From positions 1 through 64,000 of the forward strand of contig JAITDD010000014.1 in assembly GCA_031282725.1 (NCBI GenBank): DNA of 64,000 nucleotides, written 5' to 3'. The notes under the pieces are model-generated. The model was not told the DNA's origin. It saw only the letters and a program-made list of their open reading frames with translations, and ran no database searches. Within the stretch, counting starts at the first letter, position 1; the number at the start of each line of letters is the position of its first letter. Source of the stretch: Mycoplasmataceae bacterium. GTDB lineage: Bacteria; Bacillota_I; Bacilli_A; Mycoplasmatales; Mycoplasmoidaceae. This document shows, piece by piece, positions 19,788 to 31,501 of this stretch. Made by a program: the position numbers and the translations under genes.

Positions 19788-22700
19788 TTATTCAACAAGA
19801 CCGGGTGATGTAACCATTTTAAATGAAGAATCAGGAAGGTATAAAGAGTATCTGATATCCGGTTTATTGTTACGATAATTACCAATACGAGGTCCTAAGA
19901 TTTTAGGGTATGGTGCATCTTGGGTATACATTTGATCGAAAATAGTTTTATTGATATAAACACTAATCAATCCACTAGCTTTCTTAGGGAATAGGAAGTA
20001 AGTGTGTCCATCATCTGTTACATTATCGCCACTTTTTTTTGAAGCACTTCAATTATCACTAGAATAATAATTAACATAGATATTAGAATATCCGGAAGTG
20101 TCTATGGGGTAATTACCTAAATCGTAGTTAGCGTCCAAGAATTTAAAATTTAAGAAAGCATCTGTTTTTTCAGTAGGTTCAGCTTCAGCCAAATTAGTAC
20201 CAATATCAGACACGGCCTTCAAATTGACAGTGGTTAAATCAGTACATCCAAAGAAACAAGCGGTATATTTTGTTCCTGTATGATCGTAAGGGTCTAATGC
20301 GGCATGTTTTGCGGCCTTATCTGCATCAGATCCAGTAGTAGCATCAGCTTTGTCAATAACATATCCAGTACCACTATTCAAAGCAGTAAGAGTGGAGCAA
20401 AGTTCCACTGTTTTAATCTTGGATTGATTAGAGAAAGAGTTGGATTGGATTAAAGTGACATTTTTAGGAACAGATAGGGTGTTGGTGCTTTGGAAGGCTA
20501 GGGGTTTTTTGGTAAGAATGGTGGTTCCAGAACCTTCCACACTACTATAATTAGCATTCAAAGCATCCTGAGCAACATTCACAACGTCGGTAAAGAGATT
20601 TGATGATGAAACAGCAGTGGTAGCGTATGAACTAACAACACCATAGTTCACCAATACTTTTTCGGCAGAAGAGGAGTTTTTGCTGTTATTAGTATAATCA
20701 CCAGGAAAGATAGTGAATCGGTAAACAGAAGTATCAATACCAGTTACTCCTTCACATTTCACAAATTCATCAAAGACTTTGTTGGTAATTTCTGTGTTAC
20801 CAACAGAAGCACCACCATTTGACAATTCAGCATTAGGGGCTACAGTTCTTCCTTGGGTGAAATCAACAAGAATTTCTTTTGTATTGAATTTGGAGAAATT
20901 TATTGGACAAGTACACTGACCAGATATTATAGCATTAGTTTCGCCTCCTTTGTTATTAGAAAAGAAGTTGGCGTTTCTTAAATCAACACATGTGTCAGGA
21001 AGTTGAAGATTAATAACAGGAACACCAGTTGTATCTGAAGTATAGATGTAATTGAAACTGTCGTTGACACTTCCATAGATTCCTCTTACCAAAAGCTTCT
21101 TACCACCTTCTGTAGCAATATATTTTGGGATTTTGATGAGGTTGTTGTCTGAAACAGAGCTACCATTTTCAGAGTAGGATTTATTCAATTTTAATGCACC
21201 CAAATAGATATTGGTACAATCATGGAATCCGTCTTCTAAGAAAGATTGGGGTTTTAGATAAGAAACATTGGCACCAGTTTTTGAAGTTGAAGAATTCTTT
21301 GTTAAAACAGTGGAAGAAGAGTCAGTTCCTGGGAAAGGTTTAGATTTATCAGTTTCATGATAATCGGAAGAGGCATATAAGGAAGAGTCTCATAATATTT
21401 TGGCAGTACCATCAAGGGTTGCAGCAGTAAAAGCTTCAGTTGTTAATGGTGTTACTAGTTTATTGTATGTATCAGTTTTTTTAACATCAACAGGTAATTG
21501 GCCAGTAGAATAATAATTTTGCGATTTGATGTCAGGGATGATATATACAGCTTCAGAATCAACAAGGTATATAGTACCAGTATTCTTTAATTCTTTTCAT
21601 AACTTATCATTCATTGTCTCACTTGGGAATAGTTTATTGTTTAAATCTTTTGTTTCTTTTAAAGCAGAAAGGAATTCGTCAATATAGTTGTTTGCTTCTT
21701 TTGGGGTGATGGTAATGGTGGTGCCACCTACATCATAAGCAATATTCATATCTCTTCAGAAAAGACCATAGGAGGTAGCGGAACCGTTAGATACTGTTGC
21801 ATATAAAGGTCAAGCTAATTCACCAACATTAGAGGTTTTGAAATCACTAAAATCATTACCAATATCATCTCTTGAAGACACTTGGAAATCAAGTCTAAAG
21901 ATTAAAGGGAAGAAAGCATCACTTCCTGGTCAGCATAGGTAGATAGTTGTGTTGTTAATAAGGAAGTCAGGAGTTCATGAAATAGTGAAAGCTAATTTGT
22001 AAGCATATTCACTACCGGTTTCGCCAAGAGAAGTCATTGCAGTTGACAATGTGAAAATGGTTGTTTCAATATCAGTCATTTGTTTTGTTACAGAATCGGC
22101 AGTATATAGTTTGAAACCGTAGTTATCTACACCACTGTCGGTAGTGGTAGGACCGTTTTGAGTAGGAATAATGATACTAGGGCTAGTTTCTTTAGTAATT
22201 ACTGTTTCAGGTTTTTCCATTTTCAAAACTTTGTAATTCTTTTCACTTACTGGAACGTTAGACGCATCTCCTAAAAAGAAATTGGAATAGGTAAGAGTGT
22301 TTTCGGGGACTGTATAGGATAAACTAGCTTTTTCTGCCCTAAGGGTGATAGTTGTTTGTATTGGTTTGTAGTTATTGGTATCTGTGTAAGTAGTGTCATT
22401 ACGAATAGCTGGGGTAAGGATCAGGTTGAAGCTAATGGAGGAGTTTACAGGCATACATTTTCCACTAGAAGATTTTGTTCGGAATGATATTTCGGCGTAG
22501 GAATAATAATTACTACTAGTTTCATGGGAATTAGTAAAAGTAATAAAATTTGTATAGTAGTAATCTCCAGAGCTAGCAGTATCCAACCCTTCAAATCCGT
22601 TATATGTTACTTGGCCAATAGAATAATTACCAGTTTTATATCAATCGTTGAATACTTTTGAATCATATCCTCCGGCAGTATAATATTCAGTTTTTGTAGA

Positions 22701-25700
22701 AGCTTGAGCATAGTCCATAGTAATGGAAGTGTTAGATGTAGCAGTAGGAGTGGTTTTAGCATTATCACTAGAACTGTATATTCCAACATAAGTATCTTCT
22801 TTTGGTATTACAGTAATGGTATATGTTACTTCAACTGAATTATATCCTGGAAGGGTACATGATAAATGCACATCATATGACCCTACTGGAAGGTATTCGT
22901 AAGGATCGGGATCATTTTGTTGTGGTGCACCTAGTGCTTGGGGTTGGAGATGTTCACTATACTTCTGCAGAGTAAGATATATTTCGATCTTTGAAGTATA
23001 GATGGAGTTGATTTTGAAGTAATCGGAAATATTGTGATCAGTACCAACGGTTGTTGTATTATTATCATCATGTATATTCGCACTCGTTATTTTTCAATTA
23101 AGGGCATTTCCATCAGTATATGTATACCCCTGAGCATCAACACTGGCAGCTAATAAGGAAACTCCTGTAAGCTCATATGTAGTTGATGTGGAAGAACCTT
23201 TAGGATCACCAATTAGTTTTAAAGAACCTTCATATATGTTTCCTGTAACATAAAATCATAGTTTGGCATTAGTGTCAGTAGAACCATCAAAGCTTAACTG
23301 GATAGCGATGTGATCGTATTCGGATTGAATATCTCCTGTTTTAAGGGGAGTTTTTTTTGGATCAAATTTTAAACATAAACCAAGAGGGGTGGATCCAGTG
23401 GAATCGTATTCTAAAGAGAAAGGGGAAGTGGTTGTACCACTTGAATAAGGTTCAAAGGAGAATGTAGTAGATCCCCCTTCACCACTAACTGCTTTATAAG
23501 TTCCTAGAGAAATGGTTATGTTAGATGAGGCTTGACCACCACTAGAACCATTTCCGATAGTTCCTTTAATTTCGAAAGGGTTAACTGGATCTTGGGGAGA
23601 ATTTGTGAAAGCGGTTTTGATAAGTTTGCCTTCTCCATTTTTGTGATAAAGAGTTAGAGGAGATTTTTTCTCTTCTTTAATCGAGATATTTCCCAAGTTA
23701 GTTCCCATAATGACATTAGGTTTCGCTTTTAAAGGGTTAATTGTAATAGGGTAGTATTTTTCTTCGTGGTTATCAAGTGAAGCAACAAGAGTAACAACGA
23801 AAGAGTTTGTTCCTGGTACTAAATCTTGACTAATATCATCTCTAGCAAATATATCAGGAATGAAATAAGTAGCGTTTGAGAAACCAATACGGAAACTTGA
23901 TACTAATCCTGTAATATTACCGGATGCATCAATGGTTCCACTTGTTCTTGCTGGAAAAGAAGAATCAGTATTTCCCTCAGTATTTACTTGAAGCTTTTCA
24001 AAGATTTCGAGTGGACATTTAGTAGTACTTGTTACTAATACACCATTCTCATCAACTGCTTTATTTTCCAATCTAAGGTTCATTACTTGATATCCATTAT
24101 CAGAAACACAACCAGAATAGATTCCTAACGGTTCTTGGATTTCACCTTCTGATGCTGTTCCTGTATTAGAAGAAGCATAGTTTACTCCAGAATAAGGTAC
24201 TAGAGTAGTAGGTCCTACAAGAGTGGAAGAATCTAAAGGGGTTACTTTTACTAATATCTTTTTAGGAGCAGAAGGGTTGTAACTAGATTCGTCATCAGCC
24301 ACTGCACTTGTTGCTTTAAGTTGGATTTGGAAAGAATAGGTTCCTACTTCTGGGAAAGTAACACCAAGAGGGGATTTCATTTTTACCACTGCTTCATATG
24401 CTTTGGTTCCAGTTTCTGTTGCAAAGAAACTAACGGTGGGTATTTTGTCATCATGGGTTATTATGGTGTAATCAGTTTTTGTGTCTAAATCTGTAACAGT
24501 GGCAAGGACAAAAGAAGTGTTGGCTGCAATATCAGGGGATAGGGTGGAAGGAGATCCTGAAACAGCCTCAGTATTAAAGTCTTTGATTACAATGGTACCA
24601 TCGTCTGTTATTGCAGCATGGGCATAGACGTTTTTTTCTGAATTATAGTTAAATTTCAAATAGGCATTAGGGATGTTTTTTAAAAGGGTAGCGTTGTTAC
24701 TTGCATCATTATAATAAGCCTCATTGTTAACTAAAGTATAAGGAGGAACAGTGTATAAGTCTAGATATGTAGAAAAATCAGGTTCACCGCCAGAGGAAGT
24801 GTTCACAAATTCATATTTTAATTGGGGAATAGTAGTGTTGGAGTATAAGGAGGAGAAAGTATGTTGAACAGTATTATCTCCATATTTTACATAAATTTCA
24901 TCACTACCTGTAATAGTAGGAAGATCAGCACCTTTAACATTGATTGTAATATCCTTTACTGCATCCTCAAACCCTGGAATACAATAGGAGATAGATACAT
25001 TATACACACCAGAAGGAACAAAGGCAGCATCATTGGTACCTCAGGAGTAAGTACCACTTCCAGTTACTTTTGACGGGTCAGCTCATCATAAATAGACATC
25101 AGAGACGGAGTCATTCTGGCCTTTTGATAAAGGGGCACCATCTTTCAGTCCTAAATATATCTTTTTGGCAGAAACACCTGATTTTTCGCCTACCACAGTG
25201 ATGGAATAAGGATCTCTGTTCTCGCCAAATTGTTGACCTTTTTCATTTGTATATCTTAAATCTCAATGTCCATTAGGATAAACAGATGTAACGGAATATA
25301 AGTGTTCATCTTGAAGGGTTTTGACTGGACCAGAATTACTAGTGTAACCAACAGCCTCTAAAGCTTTATAGTCATATCCGAAAGAACTTAAACCGGTTCC
25401 GATGATTCGGTTATTGGAGTTTTTAACGAATTTAACTTTAAGATTGTAATAAGAAGGGAAATAGTTAGTGGCAGAAGCGGTGATGGTGTAGTTATATTCA
25501 TCAAGAAGAGTGGAAGATAAGGCAACTCAAGCATCTTCATTATCAACAATTTCGAAGTCAGTACAATTTGGTTCTGTGTGGGCCATAAAGTCATTGGTAA
25601 TATGATAAGAACCGTTTAAAGAGTTAACGTCTGTTTTTGTGATTTCAATAGATTGGATTTTGTGAGTTAATCCCCCTTCCAATGAATCTCCTAACATAAA

Positions 25701-26879
25701 AGTACCATCCACTGACATGTTGTCATTGTCTATCTTAACAGCATGGAAAGGGTAAGTAGTACTAGTACTAACAGCAGAAGGTAATTCAGCATCAGTTACA
25801 ATAGCATTTGTTTCATTAGGGGTAATAGTGGTTGGTCCTATTGTGAAATATCCTGTGTCTGGGTTTATCTTAGCATCAATTTGTTTATAGGCATCACTAT
25901 TGGCGTCTTCTTGATTGGAAGGGGTTACACTTCATTTAACAGAAGGCATTGAGTAATTATCAGGATTGGATTTGGTGTCAAAAGAGAAAGGAATACCAGA
26001 GGAAGAACCAAAGGAAGCGTTAAGGATTACATCTTTCTTCGGTTGGGTTTTTGCATCTTCACTTTCTTTTGTTTTGATTACGATGTATGAAAGGTTTTGA
26101 TCGTTTGCTGTTCATCCTGGTTGGGTTATTTTGATAGTGTAATAATTGGGGTTGGTTGAGTCAGAACCTGAACTATTAGTATAGTAAGCTGCGTCTTGAA
26201 GATTGGTAACTTTGACTGAATTGGCTGTAATTTTTCAAGAGGAGGCATCATAAGTAAGGCCTAAAGTACCTTGCAATTCAACACCGTTCTTGTTAGTGGC
26301 GATGAATTTTATATTATTTTGAGCACCAGAAAGTGTTGCAGAGTTGGTTCATGTTTGAGAAGTAGTAGGCACTTCATATTGCAAATTAGTGGTAATGTAT
26401 TTGTTATTTGCAACAATTTGCGGAATAACGTTTTGATAGACATTGAAAAGAACTTGTTTTTGAATTATGTGTCTAGAACCATGTTGGATGTAGTTAGCAT
26501 TTAATGTTACTTTGTGAGTTCCTACAGGGGTGTGTTGATTAATTTGTAAAGTAATTTGGCCTTCGTTATCATCTTGACCATCCGATTGAGTTGATATTCC
26601 GATGTTTCCGTTGTAACAGTCTTGTCCAATAACGGTGAATTTTAGTTCTGATACAGCATCACTATCATCAGAACTTGGGTTAAAGAAAGTAAAGCTGGCT
26701 GTGGAAACACTACCATATTTTGCGTAGATATAATTCTTTCCTTCTATAGTGCATCCTTGTTCTTCTGCAAGATTCATGTTTTTTGAGAAGGCGGCACCAA
26801 TGGTAATTGTGGCAATTGCAACAGTACATAAAGCACCAAACAATATAGTAGACAGCTTAAACTTAGTACCCTTGTTCAT
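19788..26879 (-). CDS. Giant surface protein, 2363 residues, Ig-like and BspA-like segments
   Basis: A single open frame spans 7.1 kb once TGA is read as Trp. MNKGTKFKLSTILFGALCTV and AIATITIGAAFSKN form a signal or N-terminal anchor. What follows is a very long Ser/Thr/Asp-rich extracellular chain with recurring beta-type segments of about 100 residues, such as VSISYCIPGFEDAVKDITIN and LSCTLPGYNSVEVTYTITVI, which look like Ig/cadherin-like repeats. Towards the C-terminus there are BspA-like leucine-rich pieces (LIQSNSFSNQSKIKTVELCS, CFFGCTDLTTVNLKAV). There is no C-terminal membrane helix, so it is held by the N-terminus or secreted. An adhesin or coat role is inference. TATAAT ends 10 bases before the ATG. 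Its stop is 3 bases from pyrG. Confidence 0.85.
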
Positions 26880-27063
26880 TGTTGTATATATTATATACAC
26901 TAACAGGGGTAATTTGGTGAAAGATTTTAGAAGGAAAGAGGGGTAAGGAGTGTTAATGTGTTTTTTTGCAACCTTTATATATAGAGAGAAGGGATTGGAA
27001 GAAAGAAAAGAGGCGAATAAAAAGAGATCTTAAAAGATAATACTTTCGTTTGCTTAGAATTTA

Positions 27064-27775
27064 TTACCAATCTTTTTTTACAAGAAAATCTCCAAGATAA
27101 ATAATTTTAATCCTCCTAGTTCGAGAAACACTAATAGTTGAACAAATAATGAATTTATCGTAAGCGTCTTTAATTTTTAGTAAGCTTCTGCTCTCTGTTT
27201 CAAAATTTTTATCATCTAATGTTTCACAAACTTGTACATATTTGATAATATTGTCTTTTTTAATTACGAAATCAATATCATCCCCACTTCGATTCTGCCG
27301 AAAAAACTTCATAATCCAATGAAAGGAATTTTAGCAAAACCGCATTTTCGATTCTGAACCAAGATTAAAATAGTAGTTGTTTTTAGTTTTGGCAGTTAAT
27401 AAACTGAGATCACTAGCGTAGTATTTGTATTTCGTTGTTAAAATATTTTTGCAATTTGAGTCGTATATTTTTATTCGATAAAATAGAAAAGCTTCACATA
27501 AACAATTGAAATAGTTTTGTAAGGTATTTGCACTTATTTTGATTTCATTATTAGTTTTTAAATAATTCTCTAAATTTTTGCATTAATATTCTTTCCTATG
27601 TGATTGTATAAATATTCGCATATTAATTGTATTCATTCAAGATAACGAATTTTATGACGGCGCTTAATATCTTTCTCGATACTATTTTCACAAATATTAA
27701 TTAATATTTTAATCTATCGTTCGGCATTATCATAGGGGTGAAGAATCATTCCAATTCCACCTTGCATTGACACAT
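27064..27775 (-). pseudogene. DUF4143-type ATPase remnant with several frameshifts
   Basis: Only the second half of the family is left, and it changes frame several times. Read in order: MQGGIGMILHPYDNAER (stop), RHKIRYLEWIQLICEYLYNH, NLENYLKTNNEIKISANTLQ, KYKYYASDLSLLTAKT, RIENAVLLKFLSLDYEVF and DDIDFVIKKDNIIKYVQV, ending FLVKKDW. The pieces match the copy at 29772-31058 most closely. No ATPase core, start or promoter remains. Confidence 0.85.
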
Positions 27776-27887
27776 TCCCAAAAAACTAAGTTTACAATAG
27801 CTTTAGTTAAGAATAAATGTTAAATTTTGGATTTTGTTGAGTTTAAATCGGTTAATTCCTGTGTTTTTTGGGCCGGGATATAAATAA

Positions 27888-28343
27888 AATAAGGATATAG
27901 CAAAGAAAGAACCATTCATAAATAAAAGAGTTAAAGGACGTTTTGTTAATAAACAAGATGAATTAATTAAAGAGTTTATTGCAATAATAGATGATGTCGA
28001 AGAGGCGGAAAAACCTAACACAGATGACGGAAAATTGAAAGAAATATTGAAAGTAGTAGTAACAATGCAACAACAAAACGAATTACTTTTTAAACAAAAC
28101 GAGCAATTAGCAAAACGATTGGATGATGAAAAACTTCAAAGAGAGAAAGAACGAGAAGAACTAATAATGAAACAATTTGAAGAAGATAAACTTCAAGCAC
28201 AAAAAGAAAGAGAAGAAGATAGAAAAGAAAACAGAACATTCCAAAAAGAGGTAATAGCCGAATTTAAAGAAGTTAAGGATGATATTAAAGAAATAAAGAA
28301 AGATATCGACAATATTGTTAAAAAGAATAATCTTAGAAGATAA
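27888..28343 (+). CDS. Coiled-coil protein, 5' end uncertain
   Basis: The open frame runs from a stop at 27885. It reads AKKEPFINKRVKGRFVNKQD, ELIKEFIAIIDDVEEAEKP, then an uninterrupted charged coiled coil (NELLFKQNEQLAKRLDDEKL, QREKEREELIMKQFEEDK) to KKDIDNIVKKNNLRR. No ATG precedes the conserved N-terminal part; TTG at 28035 and ATG at 28065 are the first standard starts. It is either truncated at the 5' end or uses a non-standard start. The tail motif DNIV-KN-L-R is shared with the gene at 35774-36127, and an almost identical but broken copy lies at 17812-18163. The function is unknown; it resembles in style the DUF16-type coiled-coil proteins of mycoplasmas. Confidence 0.55.
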   Translation, partial: NKDIAKKEPFINKRVKGRFVNKQDELIKEFIAIIDDVEEAEKPNTDDGKLKEILKVVVTMQQQNELLFKQNEQLAKRLDDEKLQREKEREELIMKQFEEDKLQAQKEREEDRKENRTFQKEVIAEFKEVKDDIKEIKKDIDNIVKKNNLRR

Positions 28344-28365
28344 ACACGATAACAAGATTCAAAAA

Positions 28366-29556
28366 CTACAAACTAATCTTATCGCTTAGCCAGTCTTCTA
28401 GAATAATTATTGAGATTCCATCGGTATTTTTCGGAATTTCAATTTTGTTACAAATAATAACTTTTTTAAAATTGTTTTTAACAGACAATAAACTTCTTGA
28501 CTCTCTTGAATAATTCTCTTGCGTTAAAATGTCGCAAACCTGAATGTATACGAAATCATCATCTTTTTCACAAATAAAGTCTATCTCTTGTTTATTAACT
28601 GGGTTTTCATATGTGTAGACTTCATAACCTAAAAATTGTAAATGTAATAAGACCAAATTTTCAAGTCTAATTCCTTTTAAAAAATTCAAATCAAAAGAAA
28701 TATTCGTTGATAATATTCCCAAATCCGTAGCATAGTATTTATTTTTTAATAATAGTTTCTTTTTCCCAACAATATCATAATATTTAATTTTTTGCAATAA
28801 GAAAACTTGTGTTAATCAATCGAAGTATTTTATGATTGTATCTTTGGAGACATTTTGTTCTTTATTACTTTTTAAATATTTTTCTAGATTAGAGGCAGAT
28901 ATTCGTTTCCCAATATGAGAAAAAACATAATTAACGATACTATTGAAGCTTTCAATGTTTTTGATTTTGTGTCTTGACTTGATATCACGGAATATGGTGT
29001 CATTAAAAACTTTTTTTAGTCATTTCTTTATTTCTTCTTCTTTGTCATAAACGCCGTAAACAATTCCTAAACCCCCATATTTTAAATATTTTGTTAAATC
29101 TAAATTGTTTTTGTTTTCTTTCAATTCTTTATATGTTAATGGAAAGACCTGGATTTCGCTTGTTCTTCCTGTCATAAGTGTCGCCAATTCTTTGGAAAAC
29201 ATGTGAGAGTTACTGCCTGTGATAAATATGTCAAATTTGATTTTTTTATTTTCGAAAAGACCAATGACGCATTTTTCGAACTCTTTAACTTCTTGAACTT
29301 CATCCAAGAAAACATAATTAATTTTATTAGATAGGGATTGCTTAATAATGATATTGTAAAGTTCTTTGGCGTTTAAGGAAGCCAAATTAGGATCGTTAAA
29401 ATTAAACTCAATAACATTTTCTTTTATTAATGTTTTTTTATATTGTTCTAAAATAGTAGACTTTCCGATTCTTCTAATTCCAGTTAATACTTTTATTGAG
29501 TTATTGCTCTTTTGTGAATTTAATCAATTGATGTAATGCTTTCGAATAATCTCCAT
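28366..29556 (-). CDS. DUF4143-type AAA (AAA_14) ATPase, intact
   Basis: The 396-residue protein is the best-preserved family member here. It has MEIIRKHYINWL, Walker A KVLTGIRRIGKSTILEQY, Walker B VFLDEVQEVKEFE, FITGSNSHMFSKELATLM and TGRTSEIQVFPLTYKE with the conserved arginine. A helical winged region (HIGKRISASNLEKYLKSNKE) follows, then the DUF4143 domain with KYYATDLGILS, RLENLVLLHLQFLGYEVYTY and QEIDFICEKDDDFVYIQVC. The last motif resembles the acidic core of PD-(D/E)xK folds. The cellular role of this widespread family is not known. TATAAT ends 6 bases before the ATG and is preceded by a 10-base inverted repeat. Confidence 0.88.
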
Positions 29557-29562
29557 ATTAAA

Positions 29563-29602
29563 ATTATAAGTCGACAAAAATTAAAAAATCGTTTTTTGTC
29601 GA
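29563..29602 (-). promoter_or_regulatory. -10 box with abutting inverted repeat, DUF4143 gene promoter
   Basis: The TATAAT on the minus strand (29568-29563) is preceded after 2 bases by a perfect 10-base inverted repeat, TCGACAAAAA (29571-29580) and TTTTTGTCGA (29593-29602). The position matches that of a different inverted repeat at the 8727 gene. An operator for a dimeric repressor, perhaps the gene product itself, is the simplest reading. Confidence 0.55.
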
Positions 29603-29655
29603 GTTGGGGAATAAGAAAGAGCATGCGTAAAAAAATAAATTTATATAATATTTGT

Positions 29656-29741
29656 AATCAAAGGTTGTCTAGTTTGTCCGCGGGGGTTAACCCAAAAAAG
29701 CTTGTAAATAAAAGCATCGGTGTAAAAGCTGGTGCTTTTTT
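29656..29741 (+). ncRNA. Possible small RNA of about 85 nt
   Basis: On the plus strand a TATAAT box (near 29644) is followed by an AT-poor patch containing TCCGCGGGGGTTAACCCA, with the palindrome GGGTTAACCC, and then by the strong hairpin with a T-run. There is no ORF. This is promoter plus structure plus terminator only; no known RNA family is recognised, and the hairpin may serve only the gene on the other strand. Confidence 0.25.
29707..29741. terminator. Strong hairpin terminator, usable in both directions
   Basis: The stem AAAGCATCGGT / GCTGGTGCTTT (11 pairs including G-U, loop of 6) at 29711-29738 is followed by TTTTTT on the plus strand and TTTTATTT on the minus strand. It most simply ends the DUF4143 copy that stops at 29772 on the minus strand. 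On the plus strand it would also end a short transcript from the TATAAT at about 29644. Confidence 0.7.
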
Positions 29742-29771
29742 ATTTTACACTGTTCAAAAAAACAAACCTTA

Positions 29772-31058
29772 TTAATTATTTATTTTAGTCTTTCCTAACA
29801 AAAAATCAGATAAAATTAGTATCTTTATTCCTTGCGTTGAAGAAACACTTATGGAATTTGTAATGATATATTTGTCGTATGCGTCTTTTACGCTTAATAG
29901 GTTTGTAGATTCGCGAGTAAAGTTTTTATCGTTTAACACATCGCAAACTTGAATATATTTGATTTCATTATCTTTTTTTATTACAAAATCTATTTCATGT
30001 TTCGCTTCATTTTCTGCAGTATATACTTCATATCTTTCTTCCAACAATTTTAAAAGTACTGCATTTTCTAATCGATAACGTTTGTTGAATCCGATATTAG
30101 AAGATGTTTTTAATGTCAGCATTCCCAAATCAGTAGCGTAGTATTTAACTTTTGTTTTCATTATTTGTTTACCTCTAATATCGTAATATTTGACTTTATA
30201 AAATAAGAAAGCATCACACATTCAACTGAAGTAGTTAATGATGGTGTTTTTGCTAATTTTTGGTCCAATCACAAATCGAGTGGAATTAATTTTTATTTCT
30301 TTATTAGAAACCATGTAATTTTCCAAATTATTAGCAGAAATTTTTCTTCCTATGTTATTAAACAGATATTCACAAAGCTTTTCTAAAACTTCGAAATATC
30401 TTATTGAGTGTCTTGTTTTAATGTAATTTTTAACACAACTCGAATAAATTTTAAACAAAGCTTTTTTAACAGAATCGAAATTTTTGTATTCAGGAATAAC
30501 TAACCCAATACCACCCTGCATTAAATATTTTTCAAAGTTTTCTTCATTATTCTTAAAATTTTTCAAAAAGGTACATATTTCTTTGTAATCGAAAGGGAAA
30601 ACTTGAATTTCACTAACTCTTCCAGAAAATAATGTTAATAGTTCTGTTGAAAACATTTTGGAATTAGAACCTGTAATGTAGATGTCGTATTTAAAGTTTT
30701 TGTGGCTGTACAACGTAATTATTGCTTTTTCAAATTCTTTAATTTCTTGGACTTCATCTAAAAAAACATAATTAACTTCATTGGGTTCGCTTTTGCTTTC
30801 GACATATTCTATTAGTTTTCTTCAATCAAATTGTTCAACTAACCTTGCATCATTAAAATCCATGTCGATTGTATTTGAAGAATCAAATAATTTGCGATAT
30901 TGATTTAAGATCGTGGTTTTTCCAACTCTTCTTATTCCGGTTATTACTTTAATATAGTTTGTATCTTTTCCACTCTTTAACCATTTTAAGTATTTTTCTC
31001 TGATAAATTCCTGTTTTTCCGGATTTTGTTGAGTTCTATCTCGGAAAAAAGTATGGTT
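29772..31058 (-). pseudogene. DUF4143-type AAA ATPase, start codon lost
   Basis: The frame is open for 428 codons after an in-frame TAA at 31059-31061 and contains the whole domain set: EFIREKYLKWL, Walker A KVITGIRRVGKTTILNQY, Walker B VFLDEVQEIKEFE, YITGSNSKMFS, FSGRVSEIQVFPFDYKE, KYYATDLGMLTL and KHEIDFVIKKDNEIKYIQV. However, no ATG, GTG, TTG or ATT lies before the Walker A motif, and no TATAAT box is placed as in its relatives. The 5' end coincides with a 19-base direct repeat (31053-31071). It was probably functional until the promoter and start were displaced. It ends at a strong terminator. Confidence 0.7.
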
Positions 31059-31071
31059 TTAGACTATGCTG
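31053..31071 (+). repeat. Direct repeat, copy 1 (19 bases)
   Basis: ATGGTTTTAGACTATGCTG differs at one base from the copy at 31487-31505. The two copies flank the small-gene segment between them. The core GTTTTAGA-CTATGCTG looks like the first half of type II-A CRISPR repeats, but there is no array. Confidence 0.6.
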
Positions 31072-31103
31072 GGTAATTTTTAATAAACAAGTATAATGAA
31101 ATT

Positions 31104-31403
31104 ATGGAATTAAACAAAGACTATGGAGTTTATTTGGAATATGATATTCCTAATGATGAAGAAAAAAAAGAATTCGAAAAAGAATTAGAACGAATCTGCT
31201 GTTCTGCGAGACTTTATAAAGCTGGAAGGTGATATCATCCAAATATTTCAGAAGATTATAAATACGAAACATGCAATTCATTTGCTTTCATCATAGCAGA
31301 CCGAGAAAAAAAATTTCACAAATATATTTCTAAATTATTATTTAAAAAGTGCGACAAAACAACCGATCGTATCAAGGAAGCTATCGATACTAATATATGA
31401 TAG
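31104..31403 (+). CDS. Small hypothetical protein, 99 residues
   Basis: I cannot place this protein in a family. It reads MELNKDYGVYLEYDIPNDEE, then ERICCSARLYKAGRWYHPN, FAFIIADREKKFHKYISKLL and ends DTNIW. It is soluble, with alternating strand and helix character. TATAAT ends 6 bases before the ATG, so it is probably expressed. Just before its stop, one frame over, a further 34 codons (31397-31501, MIEEDKKSYCLSFDFDTEKL) continue in a similar style. The original protein may therefore have been about 133 residues and is now frameshifted, or the second ORF may be a coupled small gene. The segment lies between two 19-base direct repeats. Confidence 0.5.
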
Positions 31404-31501
31404 AAGAAGATAAAAAATCATATTGCTTATCATTTGATTTTGATACTGAAAAATTGCCAAGATTCACTAAAACAAAAACTGGGTTAATGGTTTTAGACTA
31501 A
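31397..31501 (+). CDS. 34-codon ORF overlapping the end of the previous gene
   Basis: ATG at 31397 overlaps the last codons of the 99-residue gene. The product would be MIEEDKKSYCLSFDFDTEKL followed by a short basic end, with the stop inside the second 19-base direct repeat. It may be the displaced C-terminus of the upstream protein rather than a separate gene. Confidence 0.3.
   Translation: MIEEDKKSYCLSFDFDTEKLPRFTKTKTGLMVLD

Noticed and set aside
19788-26879. Several smaller surface-protein genes
   Set aside because: All pieces share one frame and are divided only by TGA codons; no stop remains when TGA is read as Trp.
29590-29741. tracrRNA next to the CRISPR-like repeats
   Set aside because: The 3' hairpin and T-run look superficially similar, but I found no convincing anti-repeat to GTTTTAGACTATGCTG and no cas9; a terminator for the minus-strand gene explains the hairpin.
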